NCBI RefSeq assembly: GCF_010500815.1
Contig: NZ_JAAAMG010000007.1
Coordinates: 124,001-188,000, forward strand
Origin: Jiella pacifica
GTDB lineage: Bacteria > Pseudomonadota > Alphaproteobacteria > Rhizobiales > Rhizobiaceae
Direction: 5' to 3'
Length of the DNA stretch: 64,000 nt
Of this stretch, positions 55,651 to 64,000 are shown piece by piece. How positions within the stretch are numbered: the first letter of the stretch is position 1; every line of letters starts with the position of its first letter. Below the pieces are notes generated by a model, which saw only the letters and a program-made list of their open reading frames with translations, searched no databases and was not told the origin of the DNA. The position numbers and the translations under genes are program-made.

Positions 55651-57018
55651 ATGACCGAGACCACGATCTTTGCGGAAAATGCGCTGCTGCCGGAAGGCTT
55701 TGCGGCGAACTGTCGGATCACCATCGCCGGCACGCGGATCAGGTCGGTCGAGGTCGGCGCGGCACCCATGCCCGGCGACGAGCGGGTCGCGATCCTCATT
55801 CCCGGCATGGCCAATCTCCACAGCCATGCCTTCCAGCGGGCGATGGCCGGCCTTGCCGAGATCCGCGGGCCGGGCCACGACACCTTCTGGACCTGGCGGG
55901 ACATCATGTACCGGGTCGCGCTGGCGCTTTCGCCCGAGGAGATCGAAGCGGTCGCCGCGCAGCTCTATGCCGAGATGCTGGAAGGCGGCTTCACCCGCGT
56001 CGGCGAGTTCCACTATCTCCACCACCATCCGGACGGCGCGCCCTATGACGACGTGGCGCGGCTCGCCGTAGCTGTTTCGTCGGCCGCGGCGGACAGCGGC
56101 ATCGGAATGACGCTGATCCCGGTGCTCTACGCCCATTCCGACTTCGGCGGAGCGGAGCCGACGGCAGGCCAGCGCCGCTTCATCAACGACAGGGAGGGCT
56201 TTGCCCGGCTGGTCGAGGCGAGCGAAACCGCCATCGCGGCCCTGCCGGAATCCCGCCTCGCCGTCGCCGCCCACAGTCTGAGGGCCGCAACGCCCGAGGA
56301 ACTCGCCTTCACCGCCGCGCTGAGGCCCGACGCGCCTTTCCACATGCATATTTCCGAGCAGGTGAAGGAGGTGGAGGACTGCCTCGCCTGGAGCGGCCAG
56401 CGGCCGTTGGAATGGCTGCTCGACCATGCCGCGGTCGATCCGCGCTGGTGCCTGATCCACGCAACTCACATGAGCGAGACCGAAACGCGCCGCCTCGCCG
56501 CCACCGGTGCGGTCGCCGGCCTCTGTCCCGTCACCGAAGCCAATCTCGGCGACGGCTTCTTCAACGCGCCCGAATTCGTCGCAGCCGGCGGCACGCTCGG
56601 CCTGGGCTCCGATTCCAACATCCTCGTCGGCGTCGCCGCCGAACTGCGCCAACTGGAATACGCCCAGCGCCTCAACCGCCGCGCCCGCAACGTTCTCGCA
56701 CCCCATGGCGCCTCCAACGGCCGAACGATCTTCGCGGCGGCGCTTGCCGGCGGCGCCCGCGCGACGGGGATCGGCACCGCCGGGCTGATGCCGGGCGCCA
56801 TCGCCGATCTCGTCTCGCTCGCCACCGATCATCCGGCGCTGGTCGGGCGCAGCGGCGACCGCATTCTCGACGCCTTCGTCTTCGGCGCCTCCTCATCCCC
56901 CATCGACAAGGTCTGGGCTTTGGGCCAGAAGCGCGTCGAGGGCGGGCGCCATGTCGACGGCGAAGCGATCTTCGCGCGGTTCAGGGCGGCAACGGCAACA
57001 CTGGCGGAGCGAATCTGA
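55651..57018 (+). CDS. hutF: Formimidoylglutamate deiminase
   Basis: A 455-residue amidohydrolase that turns N-formimidoylglutamate into N-formylglutamate plus ammonia, the substrate of HutG. The metal motif LIPGMANLHSHAFQRAMAGLAE is near residues 50-70; others are HYLHHHPDG, SLRAATPEELAF, FHMHISEQVKEVEDC, LIHATHMS and GLGSDSNILV. The frame is open far upstream through hutI, but the ATG at 55651 lies after the operator and at the start of homology. It is the first gene of the rightward hut unit. Confidence 0.95.
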   Translation: MTETTIFAENALLPEGFAANCRITIAGTRIRSVEVGAAPMPGDERVAILIPGMANLHSHAFQRAMAGLAEIRGPGHDTFWTWRDIMYRVALALSPEEIEAVAAQLYAEMLEGGFTRVGEFHYLHHHPDGAPYDDVARLAVAVSSAAADSGIGMTLIPVLYAHSDFGGAEPTAGQRRFINDREGFARLVEASETAIAALPESRLAVAAHSLRAATPEELAFTAALRPDAPFHMHISEQVKEVEDCLAWSGQRPLEWLLDHAAVDPRWCLIHATHMSETETRRLAATGAVAGLCPVTEANLGDGFFNAPEFVAAGGTLGLGSDSNILVGVAAELRQLEYAQRLNRRARNVLAPHGASNGRTIFAAALAGGARATGIGTAGLMPGAIADLVSLATDHPALVGRSGDRILDAFVFGASSSPIDKVWALGQKRVEGGRHVDGEAIFARFRAATATLAERI

Positions 57019-57118
57019 ACGGGGCAATCGCGGCCCACCCGAAGCCACCGTCGCTGAGCAAAAATCAGGCTCTTCCAAAACTGCACAACTATTGACATTA
57101 TGAGGCGGAGCCGCTTCG

Positions 57119-57135
57119 TTATGTCTAGGCATAAT
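57119..57135. promoter_or_regulatory. HutC-type operator upstream of the ABC transporter genes
   Basis: The palindrome TTATG-TCTAGG-CATAA (57119-57134) lies 66 bp before the transporter start and after hutF. It matches the hutI/hutF site in TTATGTCTA and CAT. A TTGACA (57092-57097) is nearby, but no well-spaced -10 was found. It implies separate HutC control of the transporter-hutC unit. Confidence 0.7.
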
Positions 57136-57199
57136 GTCCCGCCGCCGATCCGCCGCGTCGATGCGGCGGTTCTTCCGACCGCCCGAACCGGAGTTCGAC

Positions 57200-58042
57200 A
57201 TGACCAAGCGCATCTTCCTGAAAGCGGCCTTCGGGCTGAGCCTAATCCTCGCGGCGCCGTTGGGCTTGCCGACCATCGCCCATGCGCAGGATGCGCTCGA
57301 GCGCGTCAAGTCCGCCGGCATCCTGTCGGTCGGCACGGAGACCGCCTTCGCGCCCTTCGACTTCATCGACGAGACCGGCGCCCATGTCGGCCTCAACGTC
57401 GACGTCTTCGAGGAAGTCGGCAAGGAGATGGGTGTCGAGATCAAGTGGGTGACGCTGCCCTGGGACGGCGTGCTGCCGGGTCTCGAAGCCGGCCAGTTCG
57501 ACATGGTCGCCGGTCCCGCCACCATCACCAAGGCCCGCGTCGAGCGCTACCGCTTCCTGACGCCGGTCGCCGAGGCGACCGTCGCTCTCCTGAAAAAGGC
57601 CGGCGACGACACGATCCAGAAGCCCGAGGACATCGCAGGCAAGCTGGCCGGCGCCGGCAAGGCGACCGCCCAGCTCGCCCAGCTGCAGGCCTATGGCGAG
57701 ACGCTGCCGGAGCCGATCGAGACCCGTGAATATGTCGGCTTCAACGAGGCCTATGCCGATCTGGCCGCCGGCCGGATCGTCGCCGTCGCCAATTCTCTGC
57801 CGAACATCGCCTTCGTCGCCGAGCAGCAGCCCTCGGTCTTCGAGGTCGTCCTGCCGCCCTTCGGTCAGAAGTCCTATTTCGGCTTCATCGGCTCGAAGCG
57901 CCCCGAGGACCAGTCGCTGCTCGACGCGGTCAATGCGGCGCTCCTGAAGATCAAGGCGGACGGCCGCATGGGCGAGATGCAGAAGAAGTGGTTCGGCCAG
58001 AGCTTCGACACCCCGGACGAAGCGCCGACCCCGAAGGTCTGA
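57200..58042 (+). CDS. ABC transporter substrate-binding protein (family 3, amino-acid type)
   Basis: A 280-residue periplasmic binding protein. The signal peptide is about residues 1-29 (FGLSLILAAPLG, cleavage after AHA). The bilobed family-3 domain has ILSVGTETAFAPFDFIDETG at its start, then GLNVDVFEEVGKEMGV and PWDGVLPGLEAGQFDMVAGPATIT. I chose the ATG at 57200 because GGAG lies just upstream and it begins the signal peptide; a longer frame starts at 57134 inside the operator region. Context points to histidine or urocanate as ligand. Confidence 0.9.
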   Translation: MTKRIFLKAAFGLSLILAAPLGLPTIAHAQDALERVKSAGILSVGTETAFAPFDFIDETGAHVGLNVDVFEEVGKEMGVEIKWVTLPWDGVLPGLEAGQFDMVAGPATITKARVERYRFLTPVAEATVALLKKAGDDTIQKPEDIAGKLAGAGKATAQLAQLQAYGETLPEPIETREYVGFNEAYADLAAGRIVAVANSLPNIAFVAEQQPSVFEVVLPPFGQKSYFGFIGSKRPEDQSLLDAVNAALLKIKADGRMGEMQKKWFGQSFDTPDEAPTPKV

Positions 58043-58158
58043 CGCTGTCAGCACCCCATCCAACTGACGACGGAGGCCGCGCCCGCCACCCGGCGCGGTC
58101 TCGTTCCGCTCGTGCGGATCCGCATCCGTCGTAACCGAAGAGGACCGGCCGTCACCAC

Positions 58159-58803
58159 ATGTCGACACGCCTCTTCGAACTGATGCTGTGGGCCGCGGGC
58201 AAGACCGTCCTCCTCAGCGCGATCTCCATCGCCATCGGGCTGGCGATCGGCCTTCTCGTCTGCGCGGCGAAGCTTTCGCCCCGCAAGCTCCTGTCGATCC
58301 CGGCGACGATCTATGTCAGCCTGTTCCGCGGCGTGCCGCTGCTCGTCCAGCTGCTGTTGATCTACAATCTCCTGCCGGTCCTCGGCATCATGGTGCCGAG
58401 CGACGTCGCGGCCATCGCCGGCCTGTCGCTCTGCACGGCGGCCTATCAGGCGGAAAACCTGCGCGGCGGTTTCAACTCGGTGCCGCGCGGGCTGATCGAG
58501 GCCGCCGACATGGTCGGCATGTCGCCCTGGCAGCAGCTGCGCCGCATCCGTGCGCCGATCGCCTTCCGCCTCACCTTGCCGGCGCTCGTCAACGAGATGA
58601 TTCTGATCCTCAAGGCCTCCTCGCTGATCTCCGTCGTCGGCGTCATCGAGCTGACCCGCATGGCGCAGAACCTGTCGGCCTCGACCTTCCGGCCGCTGCT
58701 GTTCTATTCCGTGGCCGGGGCGATCTATCTCGTCATCTGCTGGCTGGTCGCCGGCGGCGGCTCGCTCGCCGAGCGGCTGATGCGGACGGGGAGCAGCCGA
58801 TGA
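58159..58803 (+). CDS. Amino-acid ABC transporter permease 1
   Basis: A 214-residue HisM/HisQ-type permease. Membrane helices start near residues 15-35 and the family signature LFRGVPLLVQLLLIYNLLPVLG follows. The cytoplasmic EAA loop is GGFNSVPRGLIEAADMVGMSPWQQLRRIRAP, which contacts the ATPase. It overlaps the second permease gene by four bases. Part of the hut-linked uptake system. Confidence 0.92.
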   Translation: MSTRLFELMLWAAGKTVLLSAISIAIGLAIGLLVCAAKLSPRKLLSIPATIYVSLFRGVPLLVQLLLIYNLLPVLGIMVPSDVAAIAGLSLCTAAYQAENLRGGFNSVPRGLIEAADMVGMSPWQQLRRIRAPIAFRLTLPALVNEMILILKASSLISVVGVIELTRMAQNLSASTFRPLLFYSVAGAIYLVICWLVAGGGSLAERLMRTGSSR

Positions 58804-59465
58804 GCATCGACTTCTCCATCGTTTGGCAGCAGCTCCCGCAGATCCTTTCGGCCTTCTGGAACACCATCTGGATCTGGATCGTCGCGACGATCCTCGCCGT
58901 TCTTCTCGGCTTCGTCGTAGCGGCGCTGCGCCGCTACGGGCCGCTCTGGCTGAACCTTCTCCTGCGCCTCTATGTCGAGGTAATCCGCGGCACGCCCTTC
59001 CTCATCCAGCTGTTTCTCCTGTATTTCGGCGGCCCCTTCATCGGCCTCTCGCTCGAGCCGATCCCCGCCGGCCTGATCGGCATGACGATCTATGGCTCGG
59101 CCTATTTCAGCGAGATTTTCCGCGCCGGCTTCGCGGCGATCCCGCCCGGCCATGTGGAGGCGGCCGAATGCGTCGGCCTGTCGCGCGGCCAGATCGTCCG
59201 GCGCATTCTCGTGCCGGAAATGGCCATGCTCGTCCTGCCGCAGCTGGTGAACATGGCGATCATCCTGATGAAGGAGACGGCGATCCTGTCGATCATCACG
59301 GTCCCCGAGCTGACCCTCGTCGTCGGCGCCATCGGCTCCCAGCAATATGCCTTCGTCGAGGCGATGACGATGCTGGCGCTGTTCTACTGGGCGCTGGTGG
59401 AGATCTCCGGCTGGCTCGGCCGCCTCGCCGAAAAGAAGCTTTCCAAATTCAGGTTCGCCGTTTGA
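58800..59465 (+). CDS. Amino-acid ABC transporter permease 2
   Basis: A 221-residue HisM/HisQ-type permease starting at the ATG that overlaps the previous stop. It has the signature VEVIRGTPFLIQLFLLYFGGPFIG and the EAA loop RAGFAAIPPGHVEAAECVGLSRGQIVRRILVP. Its stop overlaps the start of the ATPase gene by one base. With permease 1 it should form the heterodimeric channel. A longer open frame upstream is a shadow of permease 1. Confidence 0.92.
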   Translation: MSIDFSIVWQQLPQILSAFWNTIWIWIVATILAVLLGFVVAALRRYGPLWLNLLLRLYVEVIRGTPFLIQLFLLYFGGPFIGLSLEPIPAGLIGMTIYGSAYFSEIFRAGFAAIPPGHVEAAECVGLSRGQIVRRILVPEMAMLVLPQLVNMAIILMKETAILSIITVPELTLVVGAIGSQQYAFVEAMTMLALFYWALVEISGWLGRLAEKKLSKFRFAV

Positions 59466-60259
59466 TGACCCGCCCCGCCGTCCGCATCCGCGACGTCCAC
59501 AAGTCCTTCGGCAGCACCGAGGTGTTGAAGGGCATCGATCTTTCGGTGCCGAAGGGCTCGACCACCTGCCTGCTCGGCCCCTCCGGCTCCGGCAAGTCGA
59601 CGCTCCTGCGCTGCATCGCCTTTCTGGAGGAGACCACGTCCGGGCTGATCGAGATCGACGGCGATCCGCTCGGCTTCGCCGACCCTGGCGGCGGCCGCTC
59701 GAGGACGCGGCTTTCCGCGGGCGATATCCGCCGGGTGCGGGCCAAGATCGGCATGGTGTTCCAACAATTCAATCTCTGGCCGCACATGACGGCACTCGGC
59801 AACGTCACCGAGGCGCTCGTCACCGTTCAGGGCATGAAGCGTCAGGCGGCGAACGAGATCGGCAACCAGCAGCTGGCGCGCGTCGGCCTGTCCGATCGCG
59901 GCCACCACTACCCGTCCGAACTTTCCGGCGGCCAGCAGCAGCGCGTCGCCATCGCCCGGGCGCTGGCGCTTTCGCCGGACATCCTGCTCTTCGACGAGCC
60001 GACCGCCTCGCTCGATCCGGAACTGACCGGCGAGGTGCTGAACGTCATGCGGGAACTGGCGGAGACGGGCATGACCCTCGTCATCGTCACCCACGAGATC
60101 GGCTTTGCCGCCAGCGTCGGCCAGAAGATCGCCTTTCTCGACCACGGCAAGCTCTTGCTCGACGGGCCGCCGGCTGAGATCTTCGGTACGCCCCGCCACC
60201 CGCGGCTCGAGCAGTTCCTCGAAACCTATCTCGACCGCGGCGCGGCGACGCTCGTCTGA
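59465..60259 (+). CDS. Amino-acid ABC transporter ATP-binding protein
   Basis: A 264-residue ATPase of the HisP/GlnQ group. Walker A is LLGPSGSGKSTLLRC near residue 40, the Q-loop region is VRAKIGMVFQQFNLWPHMT, the signature is LSGGQQQRVAIARALAL, Walker B is DILLFDEPTASLD and the switch is VTHEIGF. It powers the two permeases just upstream. hutC follows 6 bp later in the same transcript. Confidence 0.95.
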   Translation: MTRPAVRIRDVHKSFGSTEVLKGIDLSVPKGSTTCLLGPSGSGKSTLLRCIAFLEETTSGLIEIDGDPLGFADPGGGRSRTRLSAGDIRRVRAKIGMVFQQFNLWPHMTALGNVTEALVTVQGMKRQAANEIGNQQLARVGLSDRGHHYPSELSGGQQQRVAIARALALSPDILLFDEPTASLDPELTGEVLNVMRELAETGMTLVIVTHEIGFAASVGQKIAFLDHGKLLLDGPPAEIFGTPRHPRLEQFLETYLDRGAATLV

Positions 60260-60265
60260 CGAACC

Positions 60266-61084
60266 ATGCAGCATGTCGCGAACCCGGCGGATGAAGCGGA
60301 GGGCCCGAAGGACGGCGGCAACGGCCATCGTAGCGGGCCGCAGGCCGGCAGGAGCGGCGAAGGTGGCGCTGGCGCCGCTGGCAGAAAGAGCCTGCACCAG
60401 CAGATCCTCGACGATCTGAGGTCGCGCATCCTGTCCGGCGAATGGCCGCCAGGCACCCAGCTTCCCTTCGAACAGGACATCGCGAAGAGCTACGGCTGCT
60501 CGCGGATGACCGTGAACAAGGCGATGACGCAGCTCTCCGGCGCCGGGCTGATCGAGCGGCGGCGCAAGGCCGGCACCTTCGTTCGTCGCCCGCAGTCCCA
60601 TTCCGTGATCGTCGAGATCGTCGACATCGGCCGCGAGGTCGCGGCGCTCGGCCTGCCCTATCACTTCGAGATCATCAGCCGGGAAATCCGCGAGGCGACC
60701 CCGACCGAGACCGAACGGCTCGGCGAAGAGGCTCGGGTCCTATCCATCCAGTGCCGGCATTTTGCCGCCCGCCAGCCCTTCTGCTTCGAGGATCGGCTGA
60801 TCAGCCTCGACGCCGTACCGGAAGCCGAAGCCGCCGATTTCGAGGCGACGTCGCCGGGCGCCTGGCTGGTCTCGCGCATTCCATGGTCCGACGTCGAATA
60901 CCGCATCAAGGCCGTCGCCGCCGACCGGGAAACCGCCGGGCGCCTGCTGATCGCCGAGGCCGCCCCCTGCCTTGCCATCTGGCGCCGCACGACCAGCGAG
61001 GGCCGGCCGATCACCTTCGTTCGCCTGACCTATCCCGGCAGCGACCACGAGGTCTCGGCGTCGTTCTCGTCGAAGGCCGGCTGA
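60266..61084 (+). CDS. hutC: Histidine utilization repressor HutC (GntR/HutC family)
   Basis: A 272-residue GntR regulator. A polar leader of about 40 residues precedes the winged helix (SLHQQILDDLRSRILSGEWPPGTQLPFEQDIAKSYG, SRMTVNKAMTQLSGAGLIERRRKAGTFV). The UTRA-type effector domain follows (VVEIVDIG-like IVEIVDIGREVAALGLPYHF; PEAEAADFEATSPGAWLVSRIPWSDVEYRIKAV), the HutC-specific pattern that binds urocanate in known members. It is the last gene of the transporter unit, so it is probably autoregulated through the operator at 57119. Confidence 0.94.
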   Translation: MQHVANPADEAEGPKDGGNGHRSGPQAGRSGEGGAGAAGRKSLHQQILDDLRSRILSGEWPPGTQLPFEQDIAKSYGCSRMTVNKAMTQLSGAGLIERRRKAGTFVRRPQSHSVIVEIVDIGREVAALGLPYHFEIISREIREATPTETERLGEEARVLSIQCRHFAARQPFCFEDRLISLDAVPEAEAADFEATSPGAWLVSRIPWSDVEYRIKAVAADRETAGRLLIAEAAPCLAIWRRTTSEGRPITFVRLTYPGSDHEVSASFSSKAG

Positions 61085-61090
61085 GCGGCG

Positions 61091-61110
61091 GTTCGGCACC
61101 GCCGAATTTG
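61091..61110 (+). terminator. Weak terminator after hutC
   Basis: A 6-bp stem TTCGGC/GCCGAA with a 3-nt loop (61092-61106) is followed by TTTGCTTT. It falls in the 33 bp between the convergent hutC and Sel1-repeat genes. Confidence 0.45.
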
Positions 61111-61117
61111 CTTTCGA

Positions 61118-63829
61118 TCACTCGGCGGCAGTCTCGCGAATCGTAGCAGGGTCGGCGGCCGGCTGGCTTCGCTGCCCCGCCGCTTCGCCTTCACCGGCAA
61201 GGCCGAGTGCCTGCAACGCTGCCGTTGCATCGTCGCTGCCGCCAGCGGCGGCACGCCGATACCATTCGATCGCCTGCGTCTCGTCCTTCGGCAGGCCGCG
61301 CCCTTCCATCAGCGCCTTGCCGAGCCGAAACTGGGCCGGCGCGTCGTCTCGTTCGGCTGCCAACCGGTCGAGCGCCACGGCCGCCACCTCATCGGCGGGA
61401 ACGCCGCGGCCGGTGCGGTAGCGCTCGGCGAGGATGCCGAGGGCATCCCCACGACCTGAAGCCGCCGCCGCGCGATACCAGTGGAGAGCCGCCGCGGGAT
61501 TCCTGATCCCGCCACGGCCGTCGTCATGCAGTTCGGCCAGCTTGAGCTGGGCCTCGCCGAGGCCCTTTTCCGCCGCCTTTTCGAGCCATTGCCTCGCCTC
61601 GGCCGCATTCGCCTCGACGCCGCGGCCGCTGAGATAGGCGAGCCCCAACCCGTATTCGCCGAAGCGGTCGCCCTGGGCCGCGGCCGCGCGCAGCCATTTC
61701 ACCCCCTCCTTGGAGTTTCGCTTGGTGCCTCGCCCGTTGACATAAAGGATGGAAAGATTGGTCTGCGCGTTCGCCGAGCCATTCTCGGCCGCCTTCAGGA
61801 ACCACTCGAAGGCCTGCCCATCGTCCTGTTCAAGCCCGCTGCCTTCGAGATAAGCAAGAGCGATTTCCGTCTGGGCGTCGGCTTCGCCGGCCTCCGCGGC
61901 CTTGCGATACCAGCGCAGGGCCTCCGCCCGATCCTTGGCGACGCCGCGGCCGGTGTCGTACATCAAGGCGAGATTGTACTGGCCGATGACCTCGCCGGCC
62001 TCGGCTCCCAGGCGATAGAGCGCCACCGCCCGCGCCTCGTCCTTTTCGACGCCGCGCCCGGTCGAATAGAGATAGCCGAGATTGACCGCGCTGCCGCTGT
62101 CGCCCTGGGCGACCGCCTTTTCGTACCAGGCGGCGGCCTCGGCATAGTCCTGCCCGACCCCGACGCCGTCCTCGTACATCTTGCCGAGATTGAGCTGGGC
62201 CGTCGCGTAACCCGATTCTGCCGCCCGCTGCAGCCATCTGACGCCCTCCTCGGGGTCGGCCGCAGCGCCGGTGCCGTTGATCAGGCGGAAGCCGTAGCTG
62301 TTTTGGGCTTCGGGATCGCCGGCCTCGGCCGCCTTGGCGAACCACTGCAGAGCTTCCGCCTCGTCCTTGGCCGTGCCGTTGCCATTGGCCAGTTGCCGGG
62401 CGAGATTGACCTGAGCGTCGCGGTCTCCGGCCTCGGCTGCCTGGCGAAACAGGCGGACGGCGGCTTCGGCATCGGCGGCAACGCCGCCCCGCCCGTCCAT
62501 CGTGAAGACCCCGACCATGTTGGTGGCGAAGACATTGCCGGCCTCGGATGCCCGGCGGTAGAAATCCAGCGCGGTCTCGTCGCTCTTTGCGAGGCCGCCA
62601 CGGCCGTTTTCGTGGAAACTGCCGAGCCACATCAACCCATTGGCATTGCCTGCATCGGCTGCCTTGCCGAACCACTCCAGGGCTTCGGCCTCGCCCTCGG
62701 TGCCTCCGCCATTGTTCGCCAATTCCCAACCGAGATTGACCTGGCCATCGGCATCACCGCCTTCGGCCGCCTTGCGATAGAGGGCGACGGCCTTCTCGGA
62801 GTCCAGCGTCAGCCCGCCACGGCCGTCGGCGGTGAACAGCCCCAGCATGTTGGTCGCAAACAGATTGCCGCCCTCGGCTGCGCGGCGATAGAAGTCGAGC
62901 GCCATCTCGTCGCTGCGTTCGAGACCGCCGCGGCCATTCTCGTGAAAACTGCCGATCCACATCAAGGCATCGGCGTTGCCGGCATCCGCCGCCTTGCGGA
63001 ACCATGCGAGCGCCGCCGCATCGTCGGCCGGAAAGCCGATGCCGGCCTGCTGCATGTAGCCGACCTCCAGTTGCCCGGCGGCAAGGCCGGCCTCGGCAGC
63101 GCGCAGCAGCAGCCGGGCGGCCTCGTCGGCGTCCGGCGAAAGCCCCCCACGGCCATCCCGTTGCATCAGTCCCAGGGCATGGAGGGCCCAGGGCGTTCCC
63201 GCCGCAGCGCTCTGTTGAAACAGCGCGCGCGCCTTCGTCTCATCTTCTTCGACGCCCAGCCCGTCATCATACATCTGCCCGAGGTCGTATTGGGCAGCCG
63301 CGTGGCCGGCCCTGGCGGCCTGGTCATATGTGCGAACGGCTTCGTCGTATCGCTCGGCCGAGCGATAGGCTCGGGCGAGCTGAAAGGCGTAGCGCGGCTC
63401 GCCCGGATGGGCGGAGACGGCCGTCGTGCAGGCCGGGATGGCGCGTTCGAAGTCGACGGCGTCGGGACTGCGTTCGCCCGCAAGGCCCTGCGGCCGGGTC
63501 ACGTCGTCTGGATCGGAGGCGAGCGCGTCGCAGGTCTCGACCGCCTGTCGATTCGCCTGCGTTTCGCTGGAAGATGCGGCCGGCGGCTCGCCGGGACGGC
63601 TGTCGGCAGCGCCGGGCGACGATGCCTGTGGCGAAGGACCGCCGGGTGCGGCGAGCGGCGCCGTGCGGCGATCCAGCGTCGCCGCCGCAACGCCCGTCGG
63701 CGGCAGGCAGGCCGCGACGATCGTCAGGACCGAGATCGTGGTGACGAGGAACAGGCCGGCGGGAGCGAAGATGGAGGGGGCCAGCTGGGGCCGGCCGCTC
63801 TCATCCGGGCGTACGGGACGATGGTTCAT
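61118..63829 (-). CDS. Large Sel1-repeat (TPR-like) protein
   Basis: A 903-residue protein. The N-terminus has a membrane segment (APAGLFLVTTISVLTIVAAC) that may be an anchor or lipobox-like signal, then a Pro/Ala/Ser-rich linker of about 90 residues. From about residue 200 to the end there are 19 full Sel1 repeats and a partial one, each of the form AQxxLGxxYxxGxGVxxDxxxAxxWYRKAAxxG. Repeats 4-6 and 7-9 are near duplicates of each other. Sel1 proteins are helical scaffolds for protein partners, often in envelope or exopolysaccharide regulation; no specific partner is evident. The ATG at 63829 has GGGAGG upstream and is preferred over longer frames. Confidence 0.88.
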   Translation of the reverse strand: MNHRPVRPDESGRPQLAPSIFAPAGLFLVTTISVLTIVAACLPPTGVAAATLDRRTAPLAAPGGPSPQASSPGAADSRPGEPPAASSSETQANRQAVETCDALASDPDDVTRPQGLAGERSPDAVDFERAIPACTTAVSAHPGEPRYAFQLARAYRSAERYDEAVRTYDQAARAGHAAAQYDLGQMYDDGLGVEEDETKARALFQQSAAAGTPWALHALGLMQRDGRGGLSPDADEAARLLLRAAEAGLAAGQLEVGYMQQAGIGFPADDAAALAWFRKAADAGNADALMWIGSFHENGRGGLERSDEMALDFYRRAAEGGNLFATNMLGLFTADGRGGLTLDSEKAVALYRKAAEGGDADGQVNLGWELANNGGGTEGEAEALEWFGKAADAGNANGLMWLGSFHENGRGGLAKSDETALDFYRRASEAGNVFATNMVGVFTMDGRGGVAADAEAAVRLFRQAAEAGDRDAQVNLARQLANGNGTAKDEAEALQWFAKAAEAGDPEAQNSYGFRLINGTGAAADPEEGVRWLQRAAESGYATAQLNLGKMYEDGVGVGQDYAEAAAWYEKAVAQGDSGSAVNLGYLYSTGRGVEKDEARAVALYRLGAEAGEVIGQYNLALMYDTGRGVAKDRAEALRWYRKAAEAGEADAQTEIALAYLEGSGLEQDDGQAFEWFLKAAENGSANAQTNLSILYVNGRGTKRNSKEGVKWLRAAAAQGDRFGEYGLGLAYLSGRGVEANAAEARQWLEKAAEKGLGEAQLKLAELHDDGRGGIRNPAAALHWYRAAAASGRGDALGILAERYRTGRGVPADEVAAVALDRLAAERDDAPAQFRLGKALMEGRGLPKDETQAIEWYRRAAAGGSDDATAALQALGLAGEGEAAGQRSQPAADPATIRETAAE

Positions 63830-63942
63830 CGGGCGACCTCCCATTCCCTGACGGAAGATCGTTATACCCGACGGAGCCGCTTGTTCAAACGACGTCCCGG
63901 TATCGTGATGGCGAAACGCCGCGCCGAGCTCGCGCGGCCTGC

Positions 63943-64000
63943 CTACCGACCGTTGGCCTTGCGCCATTCCTGAAAGGCGGCGAGATGCTCGTCCTTGGTG
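63943..64000 (-). CDS. C-terminal end of a minus-strand gene (partial)
   Basis: The last 58 bases read TKDEHLAAFQEWRKANGR then stop on the minus strand. The amphipathic, charged ending and high-GC codon use look like a real protein end. The rest lies beyond the right edge, and the product cannot be named. Confidence 0.45.
   Translation of the reverse strand, partial: TKDEHLAAFQEWRKANGR

Overview
The window (about 64 kb, high GC) looks like chromosome of an alphaproteobacterium of the order Hyphomicrobiales (Rhizobiales). The evidence is gene content and order: gcrA, the block dnaB-alr-radA-cvpA-purF-SDR, grpE-hrcA facing rph-rdgB-hemW, argD-argF-hslO, and a complete hut regulon using the HutF/HutG branch. 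An Aurantimonadaceae-like host is possible, but I cannot prove the family from sequence alone. I see no tRNA, rRNA, CRISPR array, prophage or transposase gene.

Layout. 1-3.0 kb: 5' part of a CHASE3 sensor kinase, then pbpC (PBP1C). 3.4-8.9 kb: a very large alpha-2-macroglobulin-like periplasmic protein, the usual partner of PBP1C; between them lie two facing copies of a short palindromic repeat. 9.2-11.3 kb: a tiny secreted cysteine-containing protein, a LacI-type regulator and a probable metalloprotease-inhibitor-like protein. 11.5-16.9 kb: a Wza-type polysaccharide export lipoprotein facing cysQ-cysD-cysNC (sulfate activation to PAPS and removal of PAP). 17-20.2 kb: argD-argF-hslO. 20.6-22.5 kb: gcrA and a stand-alone phnM. 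22.5-31.6 kb: SDR, purF, cvpA, radA, (DUF1294 on the other strand), a BrnA-like small protein, alr, dnaB, grpE. 31.8-37.8 kb: hrcA, a DadA-like oxidoreductase and a Uma2 protein lying between hrcA and rph-rdgB-hemW. 37.9-44.2 kb: a five-gene alternative caa3-type oxidase operon (subunit II with cytochrome c, fused subunits I+III, small membrane protein, CtaG, triheme cytochrome c). 44.3-45.5 kb: a Rieske oxygenase. 45.6-49.8 kb: a 1,416-residue protein made almost entirely of octapeptide repeats. 50.3-61.1 kb: hutIHGU on the minus strand facing hutF, an amino-acid-type ABC transporter and hutC on the plus strand, with two matching HutC-type operators. 61.1-63.8 kb: a large Sel1-repeat protein; the last 58 bases hold the end of another minus-strand gene.

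How the genes work together. The hut block encodes histidine -> urocanate -> imidazolonepropionate -> formiminoglutamate -> formylglutamate -> glutamate, with uptake and a GntR repressor. The oxidase block is a self-contained terminal respiratory branch with its own Cu chaperone-type membrane protein and electron donor. PBP1C and the macroglobulin form a cell-envelope pair.

The most unusual object is the octapeptide protein at 45.6-49.8 kb. I could divide it exactly into a 23-residue leader, 173 consecutive octads (one of them seven residues) and a 10-residue tail. A marker octad recurs at alternating steps of 10 and 7 octads, giving a 17-octad (136-residue, 408-bp) higher-order period over nearly the whole protein. 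I do not recognise its family or function.
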